Shown: one piece after another, positions 1 to 6,408 of the stretch
Layout of the letters: every line of letters starts with the position of its first letter
How positions within the stretch are numbered: position 1 is the first letter of the stretch
Source: Deltaproteobacteria bacterium
Lineage (GTDB): Bacteria; Desulfobacterota; Syntrophia; Syntrophales; Smithellaceae
Assembly: GCA_019136325.1 (NCBI GenBank)
Contig: JAGVUJ010000303.1
Location: forward strand, 1 to 9,135
DNA length: 9,135 bases
Reading direction: 5' to 3'
Program-made: the position numbers and the translations under genes
Notes under the pieces: generated by a model
Seen by the model: the letters and a program-made list of their open reading frames with translations, nothing else
Told to the model about the DNA's origin: nothing
Databases searched by the model: none

Positions 1-1
1 C

Positions 2-229
2 GATTACCGCATGGACGTGGGAACGGATGTTGTCGAAACGGCGACCCAGCTGTGCCAGGAGATTTTCCGGGAATTTCCCAAGTCATCTGTTTTTACCGGG
101 AAGCTGGTCTTCCGTCAGGAAAACGCCTTTCAAAGGATTCTGCACAACGAAACCGCCTTTGCCATTCAGCGACGCCTGCAGTGGGAAGGCATCACCACGG
201 TTATCCTGCCGATCCGTGTGAATATCTAA
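2..229 (+). CDS. C-terminal fragment of an APC-family amino acid permease (5' end outside window)
   Basis: The frame is open from the left edge and gives about 75 residues ending in LPIRVNI before a TAA stop. The segment is soluble, with no membrane helices. Its LHNETAFAIQRRLQ and VILPIRV signatures are familiar to me from the cytoplasmic tail that follows the transmembrane part of APC amino acid/polyamine permeases in delta-proteobacteria. The ATG at position 11 is internal, because coding similarity seems to continue upstream of it. Family assignment rests on remembered similarity of the tail only, so substrate and function are open. The gene converges on the minus-strand biosynthetic operon and is separated from it by the repeat region, so it is probably unrelated to that pathway. 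Confidence 0.55.
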   Translation, partial: DYRMDVGTDVVETATQLCQEIFREFPKSSVFTGKLVFRQENAFQRILHNETAFAIQRRLQWEGITTVILPIRVNI

Positions 230-324
230 TGAGACTCGCTGAGAACGAGCAAGGCGATGTTCGAAGCGTTAGACGAATTATCCCCGAAGCGAATGGGGAC
301 TGGAGACTCGCTGATAATGAGACC

Positions 325-356
325 CAAGCTTCAGAAACTTAGTGCACTGAAGCTTG
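325..356. repeat. Perfect 10-bp inverted repeat (hairpin, copy 1 of a covarying pair)
   Basis: CAAGCTTCAG (325-334) pairs perfectly with CTGAAGCTTG (347-356) around a 12-nt loop. The flanks GAGACCC upstream and CTGGACGAATTAT downstream are shared with the second copy at 518-569. Confidence 0.8.
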
Positions 357-368
357 CTGGACGAATTA

Positions 369-392
369 TACCGGGCGCATAGTGCCGTGGTA
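369..392. repeat. Small imperfect hairpin after a GACGAAYTAT module
   Basis: TACC (369-372) pairs with GGTA (389-392), and GGC (374-376) with GCC (384-386), around a 7-nt loop. It occupies the same slot after GACGAAYTAT as TCCCC/GGGGA at 281-299 and TCCTG/CAGGA at 582-605. Confidence 0.5.
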
Positions 393-413
393 GAACGAGC
401 AAAGCGATGTTCG

Positions 414-438
414 TCCCTGCCACCTTGCGGTGGCGGGA
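414..438. repeat. GC-rich hairpin with a bulged T
   Basis: TCCC (414-417) plus GCCACC (419-424) pair with GGTGGC (429-434) plus GGGA (435-438). That makes 10 base pairs with one bulged T at 418 and a TTGC tetraloop. No T-run follows on either strand, so it is not a classical terminator, although it could stall or protect transcripts. Confidence 0.65.
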
Positions 439-451
439 TAATTCACTCTTA

Positions 452-481
452 GGTTTTCCGAACACTTCGTGTCGGAAAACC
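452..481. repeat. Long hairpin, 9-bp stem plus 4 inner pairs
   Basis: GGTTTTCCG (452-460) pairs with CGGAAAACC (473-481). Beyond a single bulged A, ACAC (462-465) pairs with GTGT (469-472) around a TTC loop. It is the strongest stem in the convergent gap. No U-tract follows on either strand. Confidence 0.65.
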
Positions 482-517
482 AAGGTTCATTAAAGCGTTA
501 GTCGAATGAGTGAGTCC

Positions 518-569
518 CAAATTTCAGAAGTGCATAACCTAAAGGTCACTATAGGCGCACTGAAATTTG
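518..569. repeat. Perfect 10-bp inverted repeat (hairpin, copy 2 of a covarying pair)
   Basis: CAAATTTCAG (518-527) pairs perfectly with CTGAAATTTG (560-569). Compared with the copy at 325-356, two stem positions differ and both partner bases have changed with them (G-C to A-T and C-G to T-A). The loop is longer (32 nt against 12), with no obvious similarity. Confidence 0.8.
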
Positions 570-632
570 TTGGACGAACTATCCTGGGAGCGAAGCAACG
601 CAGGAGAACGAAACATAGCGAATGGGCCTTTG

Positions 633-1346
633 TTACTTAATGAAAAATATCCGTCGGAAAATTAAGCGGGTGAAGGTTGAAGCGTTGCGGCAGAAATCCA
701 CAAAGGGACGGAAGTGAGAAATTCTTCCGCCTTCAGGATTGTAATGGACACGCACGGGGGCTTCGATGATCGGAATGCCGTTTCTGTTGGCCGTCACCAG
801 AATTTCCACTTCAAACTGGAATCGCCGAGCCTTTGTTCTCAAGTTTAGTGTTTCGGGCAGGGGATAAAGGCGAAAGCCGCTTTGGGAATCGGAAATTTTC
901 GGGCCGCCGGAAATCCATACCCAGAAGTTGGAAAATTTTCTCCCGAAGCTGCTCGTCCAGGGGACATTCGCGCCTGTCATGCCCTGTCTGGCTCCGACGA
1001 CAATCGGCCTGGTTCCCCGGGGAATGGATTGAATGAGGTTTTGCGCGTCCTGAGGGTCGTGCTGGGCATCGGCGTCAATGGTAATCGCCCAATCGGCTAC
1101 AGCGGAAGCCGCGGTGAAACCGGTCAAAATTGCCGCGCCCTTCCCGTGATTTTGTTCGTGTCGCAGAACGTGAATGCCCTGAATATCTTTGGTCTGATCA
1201 TACGTGTTGTCCGTTGAACCGTCATCAACGACAAAAACAGGATAACCCGGCGCCAGCGCGTCCCTGGCCACCTGCGCCACTGTCCCGGCATGATTGTAAA
1301 CGGGAATGACAAAAGCAAAACGGTTTTTGTTATTTGATGAGGTCAA
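633..1346 (-). CDS. Family 2 glycosyltransferase, DPM1-like, soluble
   Basis: A 237-residue GT-A fold glycosyltransferase that would move a sugar or phosphosugar from a nucleotide donor, probably at the cytoplasmic face of the membrane. An N-terminal FVIPVYNHAGTV strand is followed by VVDDGSTD (about 39-46), the metal-binding DADAQHDP (91-98), SDSQSGFRLY (152-161) and RRFQFEVEIL (174-183). No transmembrane segment follows the catalytic domain. The SDSQSGFRLYPL stretch is typical, from memory, of GT2 enzymes in aryl polyene/flexirubin clusters, where an acyltransferase is often fused or adjacent; none is present here. The start is a TTG 13 nt after the upstream gene's stop, with a weak GGA eight bases before it; no in-frame ATG or GTG lies between stop and core domain. 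It is the last gene of the operon. Acceptor and donor cannot be read from the sequence. Confidence 0.87.
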   Translation of the reverse strand: MTSSNNKNRFAFVIPVYNHAGTVAQVARDALAPGYPVFVVDDGSTDNTYDQTKDIQGIHVLRHEQNHGKGAAILTGFTAASAVADWAITIDADAQHDPQDAQNLIQSIPRGTRPIVVGARQGMTGANVPWTSSFGRKFSNFWVWISGGPKISDSQSGFRLYPLPETLNLRTKARRFQFEVEILVTANRNGIPIIEAPVRVHYNPEGGRISHFRPFVDFCRNASTFTRLIFRRIFFIK

Positions 1347-1359
1347 TTTTATATTCCAT

Positions 1360-3064
1360 TTATTTGATATTGGGTAGAAAAGCCACCCCCCACGTCCCCG
1401 GTCCCATATGCGCGCCGGACGTCAGCGACAGAGGCTGAAGGATAATTTCCGCATCGGGATATAATTCTTTGAAAATTTCTTTAACGGTGCCTTCCACAAA
1501 TTTTTTATTGTCGGAATATTCCAGCATGATGAGGACAGGGGATCGCGGCGTCAAGTTTGGCTAAAGCGAACTTGACCTGATCGTCCGTTGTCCTGACAGT
1601 ACCGACTTTTTTTGCTCCTTCAGGAAGCGGTGATATGACCGGCTTCATATTCAGTTTATCGCCGAAGAAAGCGCTGGTTCTGGAAAGACGTCCGCCCGCC
1701 GCAAGATACTGCAGTTTATCCAGAAACACATACTCCTCGCAGGCGCGAATGGCTTTACGGGCAAAGACAACCGTTTCCTTCATGTCGTTTGTCTCGGATA
1801 AATAGCGGGCCGTTGCCAGCGCGATTGTCCCCAGCCTTCCCGAAGCGGCTCCCGTGTCCAGTATGATCAGTTTGTCTTCCTTGTCATGTTCTTTTTTCCA
1901 CTGGATTGCGCCCTGATAATTGCCGGTGTATACGGAACCGACGCAGAGGTATAAAACTTTTTCATAACGCTCCAGTGCGCTCTCATAAAACTGGTGCCGT
2001 TCATAAACGGACGCCTGTGAGGTGGATACTTTCATCCCTTTATTCATGGCACGGTAGAGCGCCTCCGGCTGAAAAAAAGTTTCAGGGAGACATTGATCAC
2101 CAACGGTCAGATAGCTGTTCAGAAGCGTAAAACCGTATTTTTTCGCGTCCTGATTGCCGAGCGATCCCGCTGCGTCGGTGAGCAGATGCAGCGTTTTTCC
2201 GGCGTTGGATTGCTTGAAGGCTTCTATCTGGCAGGCCAGATTATCATCTTCCCAGTTGACCAGGCTGCCCAGCCCCGTCATTTGAGACCGCACCTGTTCC
2301 TTGTCTCTGGTGTGCAAGTGGACTTTGTAAAAATCGCCCTCAGGGATGATGATCACTTCTTCCTGCAAACTGGCGATCATTTTGATTTCATCGGGAGAAT
2401 ATCGGGGGGCTTTGACGACAAAATCAACGCAATACCCCTGTTCCGTATTTTCCTGAAACAGCGGCAATATCCGCAGCCGGTCCGGAAATGTCTCTGAAAG
2501 CGGCCGGCAGCCGTCGGGTACGCCGGCCAGGGAATAGAAAAATCCTTCGAAAAAAATATAAATGCCCAGAGCGCCCGCGTCTACCACTTGCGCTTCCTGC
2601 AGCCGGGGCAGTTGCTCGTAAGTTTCATGGACGGCTTTTTCCAGAGCGCCGATAATCGCGTCCACCGTCGGCTTGTCCGGCGTGATGTCGCTGGTCAATA
2701 TGGTGGCGAGCGCGTCAAATACACTGAGCATCGTGCCCGGACGGGGATGGCTCACCGCCTGCCACGCCTTGGCCGCGCCCTCGCGGACCAGCGGGGCCAG
2801 ATCGGGAATATTTTCCGCCGCGCAGAACGAAGAAAAAAACTGCGAGGCAATGTTGCCGGAATTGCCTCGAGCCGACAACAGCAGTTGATGAATCATTTTT
2901 TCCCGGGTCTGGCCGGGATTGCGCAGCGGAATGAGACTGACGGCGAGATTTCTTCCGGTGTCACCGTCGGCGACGGGAAATACGTTGATTGAATCGAGCA
3001 GATCCGCGCGGGCAATGAGACGTTCGAATCCGGCGATAAACGATTTCTGTAACACGTCTTCCAT
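1360..3064 (-). CDS. DAK2-DegV fusion, fatty acid kinase-like (FakA-FakB in one chain), with a frameshift near the 3' end
   Basis: The N-terminal ~185 residues form a DAK2/DhaL kinase domain: NVFPVADGDTG (27-37, with Mg-nucleotide Asp33 and Asp35), LLLSARGNSGN (61-71), GTMLS (110-114) and VVDAGALG (160-167). Residues ~205-285 resemble the middle domain of FakA/YloV (EQGYCVDFVV, FYKVHLHT). From ~291 a DegV/FakB lipid-binding domain begins (LHLLTDAAGSL, KVSTSQAS, GSVYTGNYQ, AAGGRLSR). In fatty acid kinases FakB holds the fatty acid and FakA phosphorylates its carboxylate to acyl-phosphate; here both halves are joined. Read from the ATG at 3064 the frame stops at 1505 (519 aa). The true DegV end lies in the +1 frame down to 1360 and contains the HMGPG motif; corrected length is ~567 aa. 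The start is one base after the thioesterase stop; a start at 3139 would overlap that gene by 74 nt. The substrate may be the pathway's acyl product (inference). Confidence 0.8.
1538..1541 (-). other. Frameshift site (extra C in a CCCC run of the coding strand)
   Basis: In the coding strand, ATC CCC TGT CCT reads on into 10 codons without DegV similarity and a stop at 1505. Removing one C gives ATC CCT GTC CTC ATC ATG, which continues smoothly as IPVLIMLEYSDNKK to GAHMGPGTWGVAF and a TAA at 1360. A one-base homopolymer insertion is the simplest cause. A +1 slip on CCC-U during translation is an alternative. Confidence 0.8.
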
Positions 3065-3065
3065 C

Positions 3066-3482
3066 TCAAAGACCAAACGCCCGTCGGATTTCTTCCGGAA
3101 TGCCGAACAGCATTTCTCTTTCCGGAACCTTGACGGCAACCTGTTCCGTGCGGCCTCGCGCGCATATTTTGCCGTCCGTCACTTTCCTGATTTCAAAATC
3201 GACAATCAATTTTATCCGCGCGTCAACAAGCGTCGCCTTGCAAATGATTTCATCGCGATGAAACAGCGGAAGAACATGCTTGGTCGATGTTTTGATAATG
3301 GGGAAAATTAATTGATGCTTTTCATAAAAGGAATAGAGATCGATGCCGTGATTTTCGAAAAGCGCCGCGCGGGCAATTTCAAAATAATTCAGATAATTGG
3401 CGTGCCAGACGATCTGCATCGGATCGAGATCGAAGAAAGGAACCCTGATTTTTACTTCAAAGCTGCTTTGTTTTTTGTTCAT
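3066..3482 (-). CDS. YbgC/4HBT-type hotdog acyl-thioesterase
   Basis: A 138-residue single hotdog domain, the usual length for this family. The signature FFDLDPMQIVWHANYLNYFE (16-35) has the conserved acidic residues Asp18/Asp20 and the xVxHxNYLxYFExAR core on the long helix. Hotdog thioesterases hydrolyse acyl-CoA or acyl-ACP thioesters in the cytoplasm. The DPM variant in place of DPAG recalls the thioesterases of aryl polyene clusters. Its ATG overlaps the ammonia-lyase stop as ATGA (3479-3482), so the two are probably translationally coupled, and the DAK2-DegV gene starts one base after its stop. In this setting it most likely releases the aryl-acyl chain from its carrier protein as a free acid, which would then suit a fatty-acid-kinase-like enzyme (inference). 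Housekeeping acyl-CoA clearance is possible but less consistent with the position. Confidence 0.88.
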   Translation of the reverse strand: MNKKQSSFEVKIRVPFFDLDPMQIVWHANYLNYFEIARAALFENHGIDLYSFYEKHQLIFPIIKTSTKHVLPLFHRDEIICKATLVDARIKLIVDFEIRKVTDGKICARGRTEQVAVKVPEREMLFGIPEEIRRAFGL

Positions 3483-5038
3483 GGCTTTATTTTAAAAAAA
3501 TCCGAGTATCGTATTGCCGTGCAGATATTTTCGATGTCCTTGTCCATCGCCCTGTCTTCGATGACCGGCGCGCTGACCGACCTGATTTTTCCCATCACAT
3601 CCGCCAGAAGCGGTCGGACGTCTGTATTGTCCCGGATGTCGCAGGCCTGCGCCGCCGCGAGCAGATGAATGGCGACGACCCTTTCCGTCAGCGTGCCGAT
3701 TCTTTCGGCGTCGCGCGCCGCGATGGTTCCCATGCTGACTTTATCCTGATTATGCGATTCGGTGGAACGAGAAAATGATGCCGCCGGCATGGTTGCCTTG
3801 AGAGCTTCCGCCGTTAATGCTGATGAAGCAATCGACATGGCCTTGAAGCCGTGCCGGAGACCTTTTTGCTTATCGGTGTTTCTCACTCTGACGAGGTCGC
3901 CGGGCAAGCCACGGTTTAAGTTCGGGCTGACCAGAAGCATGATCTGACGGTCACACATGTCGGCCACGGAAGCCAACGCGGCTTTAAGGCCGTCCATGGC
4001 AAAAGCGATGTGCCCGCCGTAAAAATTGCCGCCCATCAGGACTTCACCGGTCGCGGGATCGAAAATGGGATTGTCGTTGGAACTGTTGGCTTCAATTTCC
4101 ACCCATTTCTTGATCCACTCGAGGCTGTCATATAAAACACCGGCCACTTGAGGAGTGCAACGCAGCGAGTAGGGGTCCTGCAGAGCGTCGAGAGAATCGT
4201 CCTCGAGTTGCCGTGCCGATACGTTGGTTTTCAAAAGACGCGTAATTTGCGCGGCGACAAACTTCTGCCCGGGAAACGGTTTGGCTTCCGCAATGACGGG
4301 ATGATAATGTCTTGCATTGCCCTTGAGCGCGTGAATGGAAAGAGCCGTGGCGTAAATTGCCGCGGACAAAATTCGAAGCGCCCTTTCGACCGTCAGGACG
4401 GCGATGCCCGTCATGGTTGTGGTGCCGTTAAGCATGGCCAGGGGTTCTTTGGGCAGATAGCGGTAAGGCTTGATCCCCGCCTTCTTCATGGCTTTAGCCG
4501 CCGGCATGACTTTATCCTGATAAACGACATCGCGTTCTCCCATCAGCGTGGCTCCGATATAAGACATCGGCGTCAGATCGCCGGAGGCGCCAACCGACCC
4601 TTCGCAGGGAACGACCGGCGTAATGCCGTGATTGAGAAAATCGGCCATCTGCTGAAGAAGCGCTATCGAAACGCCGGAATAGCCGCGCGCGAGACAAATG
4701 ATGCGGCACAGCATGGCCGCTCTGGTTTCTTCAATGCCAATCGGTTCTCCCGTGCCGCAACCATGAAAGCGGAGAATGTTGATGCCGTTCTTCAGCGCAA
4801 TATCGAAAGGCATGCGTTTGCCGCAGGATTTTCCGTAGCCGGTAGTAACGCCGTAAACGGGAATGCCTTCGCGCATGGCGTCCATGAGCATCTTGCGGGT
4901 TTTTTCCATTTTGCGGACAAATCGGCTGTCTTTGCTGATTTTAACCGGAACGCCGTATCGGGCTACAGCGATGATATCGTTGAAACTGACATGACTCCCG
5001 TCGATGACGACGACAGCTTTGTTACCGTTTTTTTTCAT
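3479..5038 (-). CDS. MIO-dependent aromatic amino acid ammonia-lyase (HAL/PAL/TAL family)
   Basis: A 519-residue enzyme that removes ammonia from an aromatic amino acid to give an aryl acrylate. Visible features are YGVTTGYG (62-69, catalytic loop Tyr62), the self-cyclising Ala151-Ser152-Gly153 in GSVGASGDLTPM, LNGTT (203-207), QDPYSLR (287-293) and NDNPIFDP (321-328). The carboxylate-end motif is ESHNQD (427-432), closer to the PAL form EQHNQD than to HAL's NQEDH. The substrate-selectivity pair, aligned by eye in NILRFHGCGTG, is Phe91-His92, a mix of the PAL (Phe-Leu) and HAL (Ser-His) pairs, so Phe, Tyr or His cannot be decided. A hut role is unlikely because no hut gene is nearby. The start overlaps the radical SAM stop as ATGA (5035-5038), with AAAGGGG about ten bases upstream. 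Its product could be the starter unit for the ketosynthases. Confidence 0.93.
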   Translation of the reverse strand: MKKNGNKAVVVIDGSHVSFNDIIAVARYGVPVKISKDSRFVRKMEKTRKMLMDAMREGIPVYGVTTGYGKSCGKRMPFDIALKNGINILRFHGCGTGEPIGIEETRAAMLCRIICLARGYSGVSIALLQQMADFLNHGITPVVPCEGSVGASGDLTPMSYIGATLMGERDVVYQDKVMPAAKAMKKAGIKPYRYLPKEPLAMLNGTTTMTGIAVLTVERALRILSAAIYATALSIHALKGNARHYHPVIAEAKPFPGQKFVAAQITRLLKTNVSARQLEDDSLDALQDPYSLRCTPQVAGVLYDSLEWIKKWVEIEANSSNDNPIFDPATGEVLMGGNFYGGHIAFAMDGLKAALASVADMCDRQIMLLVSPNLNRGLPGDLVRVRNTDKQKGLRHGFKAMSIASSALTAEALKATMPAASFSRSTESHNQDKVSMGTIAARDAERIGTLTERVVAIHLLAAAQACDIRDNTDVRPLLADVMGKIRSVSAPVIEDRAMDKDIENICTAIRYSDFFKIKP

Positions 5039-6300
5039 TGTTCAGCATCCCCTTTCTTCACAGGCGCCGCCTGCTGACGAACGCGAGGCTTGTACGTTCC
5101 GTCCGCCTTTTCCTTATCCATAACTTTTTTCAGCATCTTAAACATCTTATAGGGTTGCGGCTCTTCCTCGTAGAACTTGTCCCAGCAGTAATAATACATC
5201 TCCTCCAGTTTTTCCGGCGTCATGGTCTTGGGCTGAAACACCGCCTTGCCGCAGGTGTAGTTGTTCCAGTCATAAGAAAAAATCCTTCCGGCATTGTGCA
5301 GATCGTCAAAAGTCTTCGTATGCGGGAAAGGCGTCAAAATCGTGAACTCCGCCATATCCAGTTCAATGTCCAGTAAAAAATCCATCCATCTTTTTATATA
5401 ATCTTCCGAGTGATAATCAAGCCCTATTAGAATGCTGCCTTCCACGGCAATGCCGTAATCGTGATAGCGTCTGATGCGGTCGCGGATGAAATCCGATGAG
5501 TCGAAAATGGCTTGATACACAAACCAGGCCCCGGCCTGCGCCGCAAGATCCAAAACCTGATCGTCATTTTCAATAGGATGACAGCACCACTTCTTCTTCA
5601 GCGGAATCATTTCCTTGAACAAATCCATTTCCCATTGTTTGTCCTGAGCCAGCGAATTATCCACGATAAAAAGGCGGTTGTTGTCGATGGCGGCCATTTC
5701 TTCGACCACCTTGTCGAAAGGACGGGGACGGAAACTTTTTCCTCCCAGGAATCTCACGGCGCACGGATAACAGTTGAATCGGCAGCCGCGGGACGCGTGC
5801 ACCAGATCGACCATTTGCACGCCGCGGTAATTGTAAGCCTCTCGGTTTAAAATGCTGCGCCTGGCCGTACCAACTGTTTCAATGGGGGGGAAATTCTGCA
5901 TGTAGTTATAGACTTTCTGCAGTTTGCCGTTTCGGAAATCTTCGAAAACCTGCTCCATCCGTCCTTCCGCCTCGCCCAGGAAGACACAATCGGCGTGTTC
6001 CCGGGTTTCTTCCGCATGCAGCATGGTGGCAATGCCGCCGAAAATAACCTTAATGCCTTTTTCGCGGAATCGATCGGCTATTTCCCAGCCGCGTTTGACC
6101 TGCGCGGTCAGCATGACGGAGATGCCGACAAAATCCACCGCCTCGTCAAAGTTGATTTCCTGAATATTTTCATCAACAAATTCCACATCTACATCATCAG
6201 GCAGCGTGGCTGCAAAAACCACCGGCCCGTGAGGCGGCAGAATAAACCGCGTCTGCCGGTCAAGCTTCTCCCATTTCGGATAAATCAGTTTAAATTTCAT
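5035..6300 (-). CDS. B12-binding-domain radical SAM enzyme
   Basis: A 421-residue protein. Residues ~1-130 look like a Rossmann-type cobalamin-binding domain (MKFKLIYPKW start, VGISVMLTAQ, VIFGGI at 85-90, CVFLGEAEGRM at 105-115). The lack of a DxHxxG motif is common in this class. The radical SAM core follows, with Cys173-x3-Cys177-x2-Cys180 in HASRGCRFNCYPC for the 4Fe-4S cluster, then VEGSILIGLD (287-295) and FTILTPFPHT (319-328). The C-terminus is a basic, Gln/Ala-rich tail. Class B relatives (for example HpnP and HpnR) methylate unreactive carbons and others form rings, so methylation or cyclisation of the pathway product is an inference. The ATG is 108 nt after the KS-beta stop and has no strong ribosome binding site. 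The gene is coupled to the ammonia-lyase by ATGA. Confidence 0.9.
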   Translation of the reverse strand: MKFKLIYPKWEKLDRQTRFILPPHGPVVFAATLPDDVDVEFVDENIQEINFDEAVDFVGISVMLTAQVKRGWEIADRFREKGIKVIFGGIATMLHAEETREHADCVFLGEAEGRMEQVFEDFRNGKLQKVYNYMQNFPPIETVGTARRSILNREAYNYRGVQMVDLVHASRGCRFNCYPCAVRFLGGKSFRPRPFDKVVEEMAAIDNNRLFIVDNSLAQDKQWEMDLFKEMIPLKKKWCCHPIENDDQVLDLAAQAGAWFVYQAIFDSSDFIRDRIRRYHDYGIAVEGSILIGLDYHSEDYIKRWMDFLLDIELDMAEFTILTPFPHTKTFDDLHNAGRIFSYDWNNYTCGKAVFQPKTMTPEKLEEMYYYCWDKFYEEEPQPYKMFKMLKKVMDKEKADGTYKPRVRQQAAPVKKGDAEQ

Positions 6301-6408
6301 AAGTTTCTTTCAATCACCTGATGATTTTCACAATACCGCATTGTTTACAACATTTTCTATTTTACGCCAATAAAAAATCCGACTCACTCCCATAAAAATT
6401 TTGAATGA
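6301..6408 (-). other. Intergenic gap within the operon, possible weak promoter
   Basis: This is the only sizeable gap between the minus-strand genes. On the coding strand it is AT-rich, with TTGGCG and a TAAACA box 17 bases later, and a small AATCA-TCAGG-TGATT hairpin about 10 bases before the radical SAM start. Neither is strong. No stable stem followed by a T-run is visible, so read-through from the ketosynthases is likely. Confidence 0.25.

Larger units (their letters stand above)
231..626. repeat. Mosaic of short direct and inverted repeats in a convergent intergenic region
   Basis: This ~400-bp gap has no credible gene. It is built from recurring modules. GAGACTCGCTGA occurs at 231-242 and 303-314. 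GAACGAGCAARGCGATGTTCG occurs at 243-263 and 393-413, with one difference in 21 and exactly 150 bp apart. AAGCGTTAGWCGAAT occurs at 265-279 and 493-507. GACGAAYTAT occurs three times (272-281, 360-369, 573-582), and each copy is followed at once by a different small hairpin. Two larger hairpins share the same design but differ by compensatory changes. This resembles BIME/REP-like or other dispersed palindromic repeats. Nothing in the rest of the window matches it. Function is unknown; no T-tract typical of an intrinsic terminator follows the stems. Confidence 0.75.

Noticed and set aside
414..481. Bidirectional intrinsic terminator
   Set aside because: Two strong hairpins exist, but neither is followed by a T-tract on either strand.
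230..632. CRISPR array
   Set aside because: Repeats differ in length, order and spacing, with no regular repeat-spacer alternation and no cas genes.
1360..1554. Separate 64-residue gene starting TTG at 1554
   Set aside because: Its sequence is the natural C-terminus of the DegV domain. The first nine codons are out-of-frame readings of the fusion gene.
3065..3139. Upstream start adding 25 residues to the DAK2-DegV protein
   Set aside because: The extra residues are basic, match no part of DAK2, and lie over the thioesterase 3' end; the ATG at 3064 fits the domain start.
3479..5038. hutH histidine utilisation gene
   Set aside because: No hutU/hutI/hutG neighbours, a PAL-like ESHNQD motif and a Phe-His selectivity pair argue against simple histidine catabolism.
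4148..5077. 309-codon open frame on the plus strand
   Set aside because: It is entirely antisense to the ammonia-lyase, whose motifs are intact. The translation is Arg/Gly/His-rich without recognisable domains, as expected for a shadow frame.
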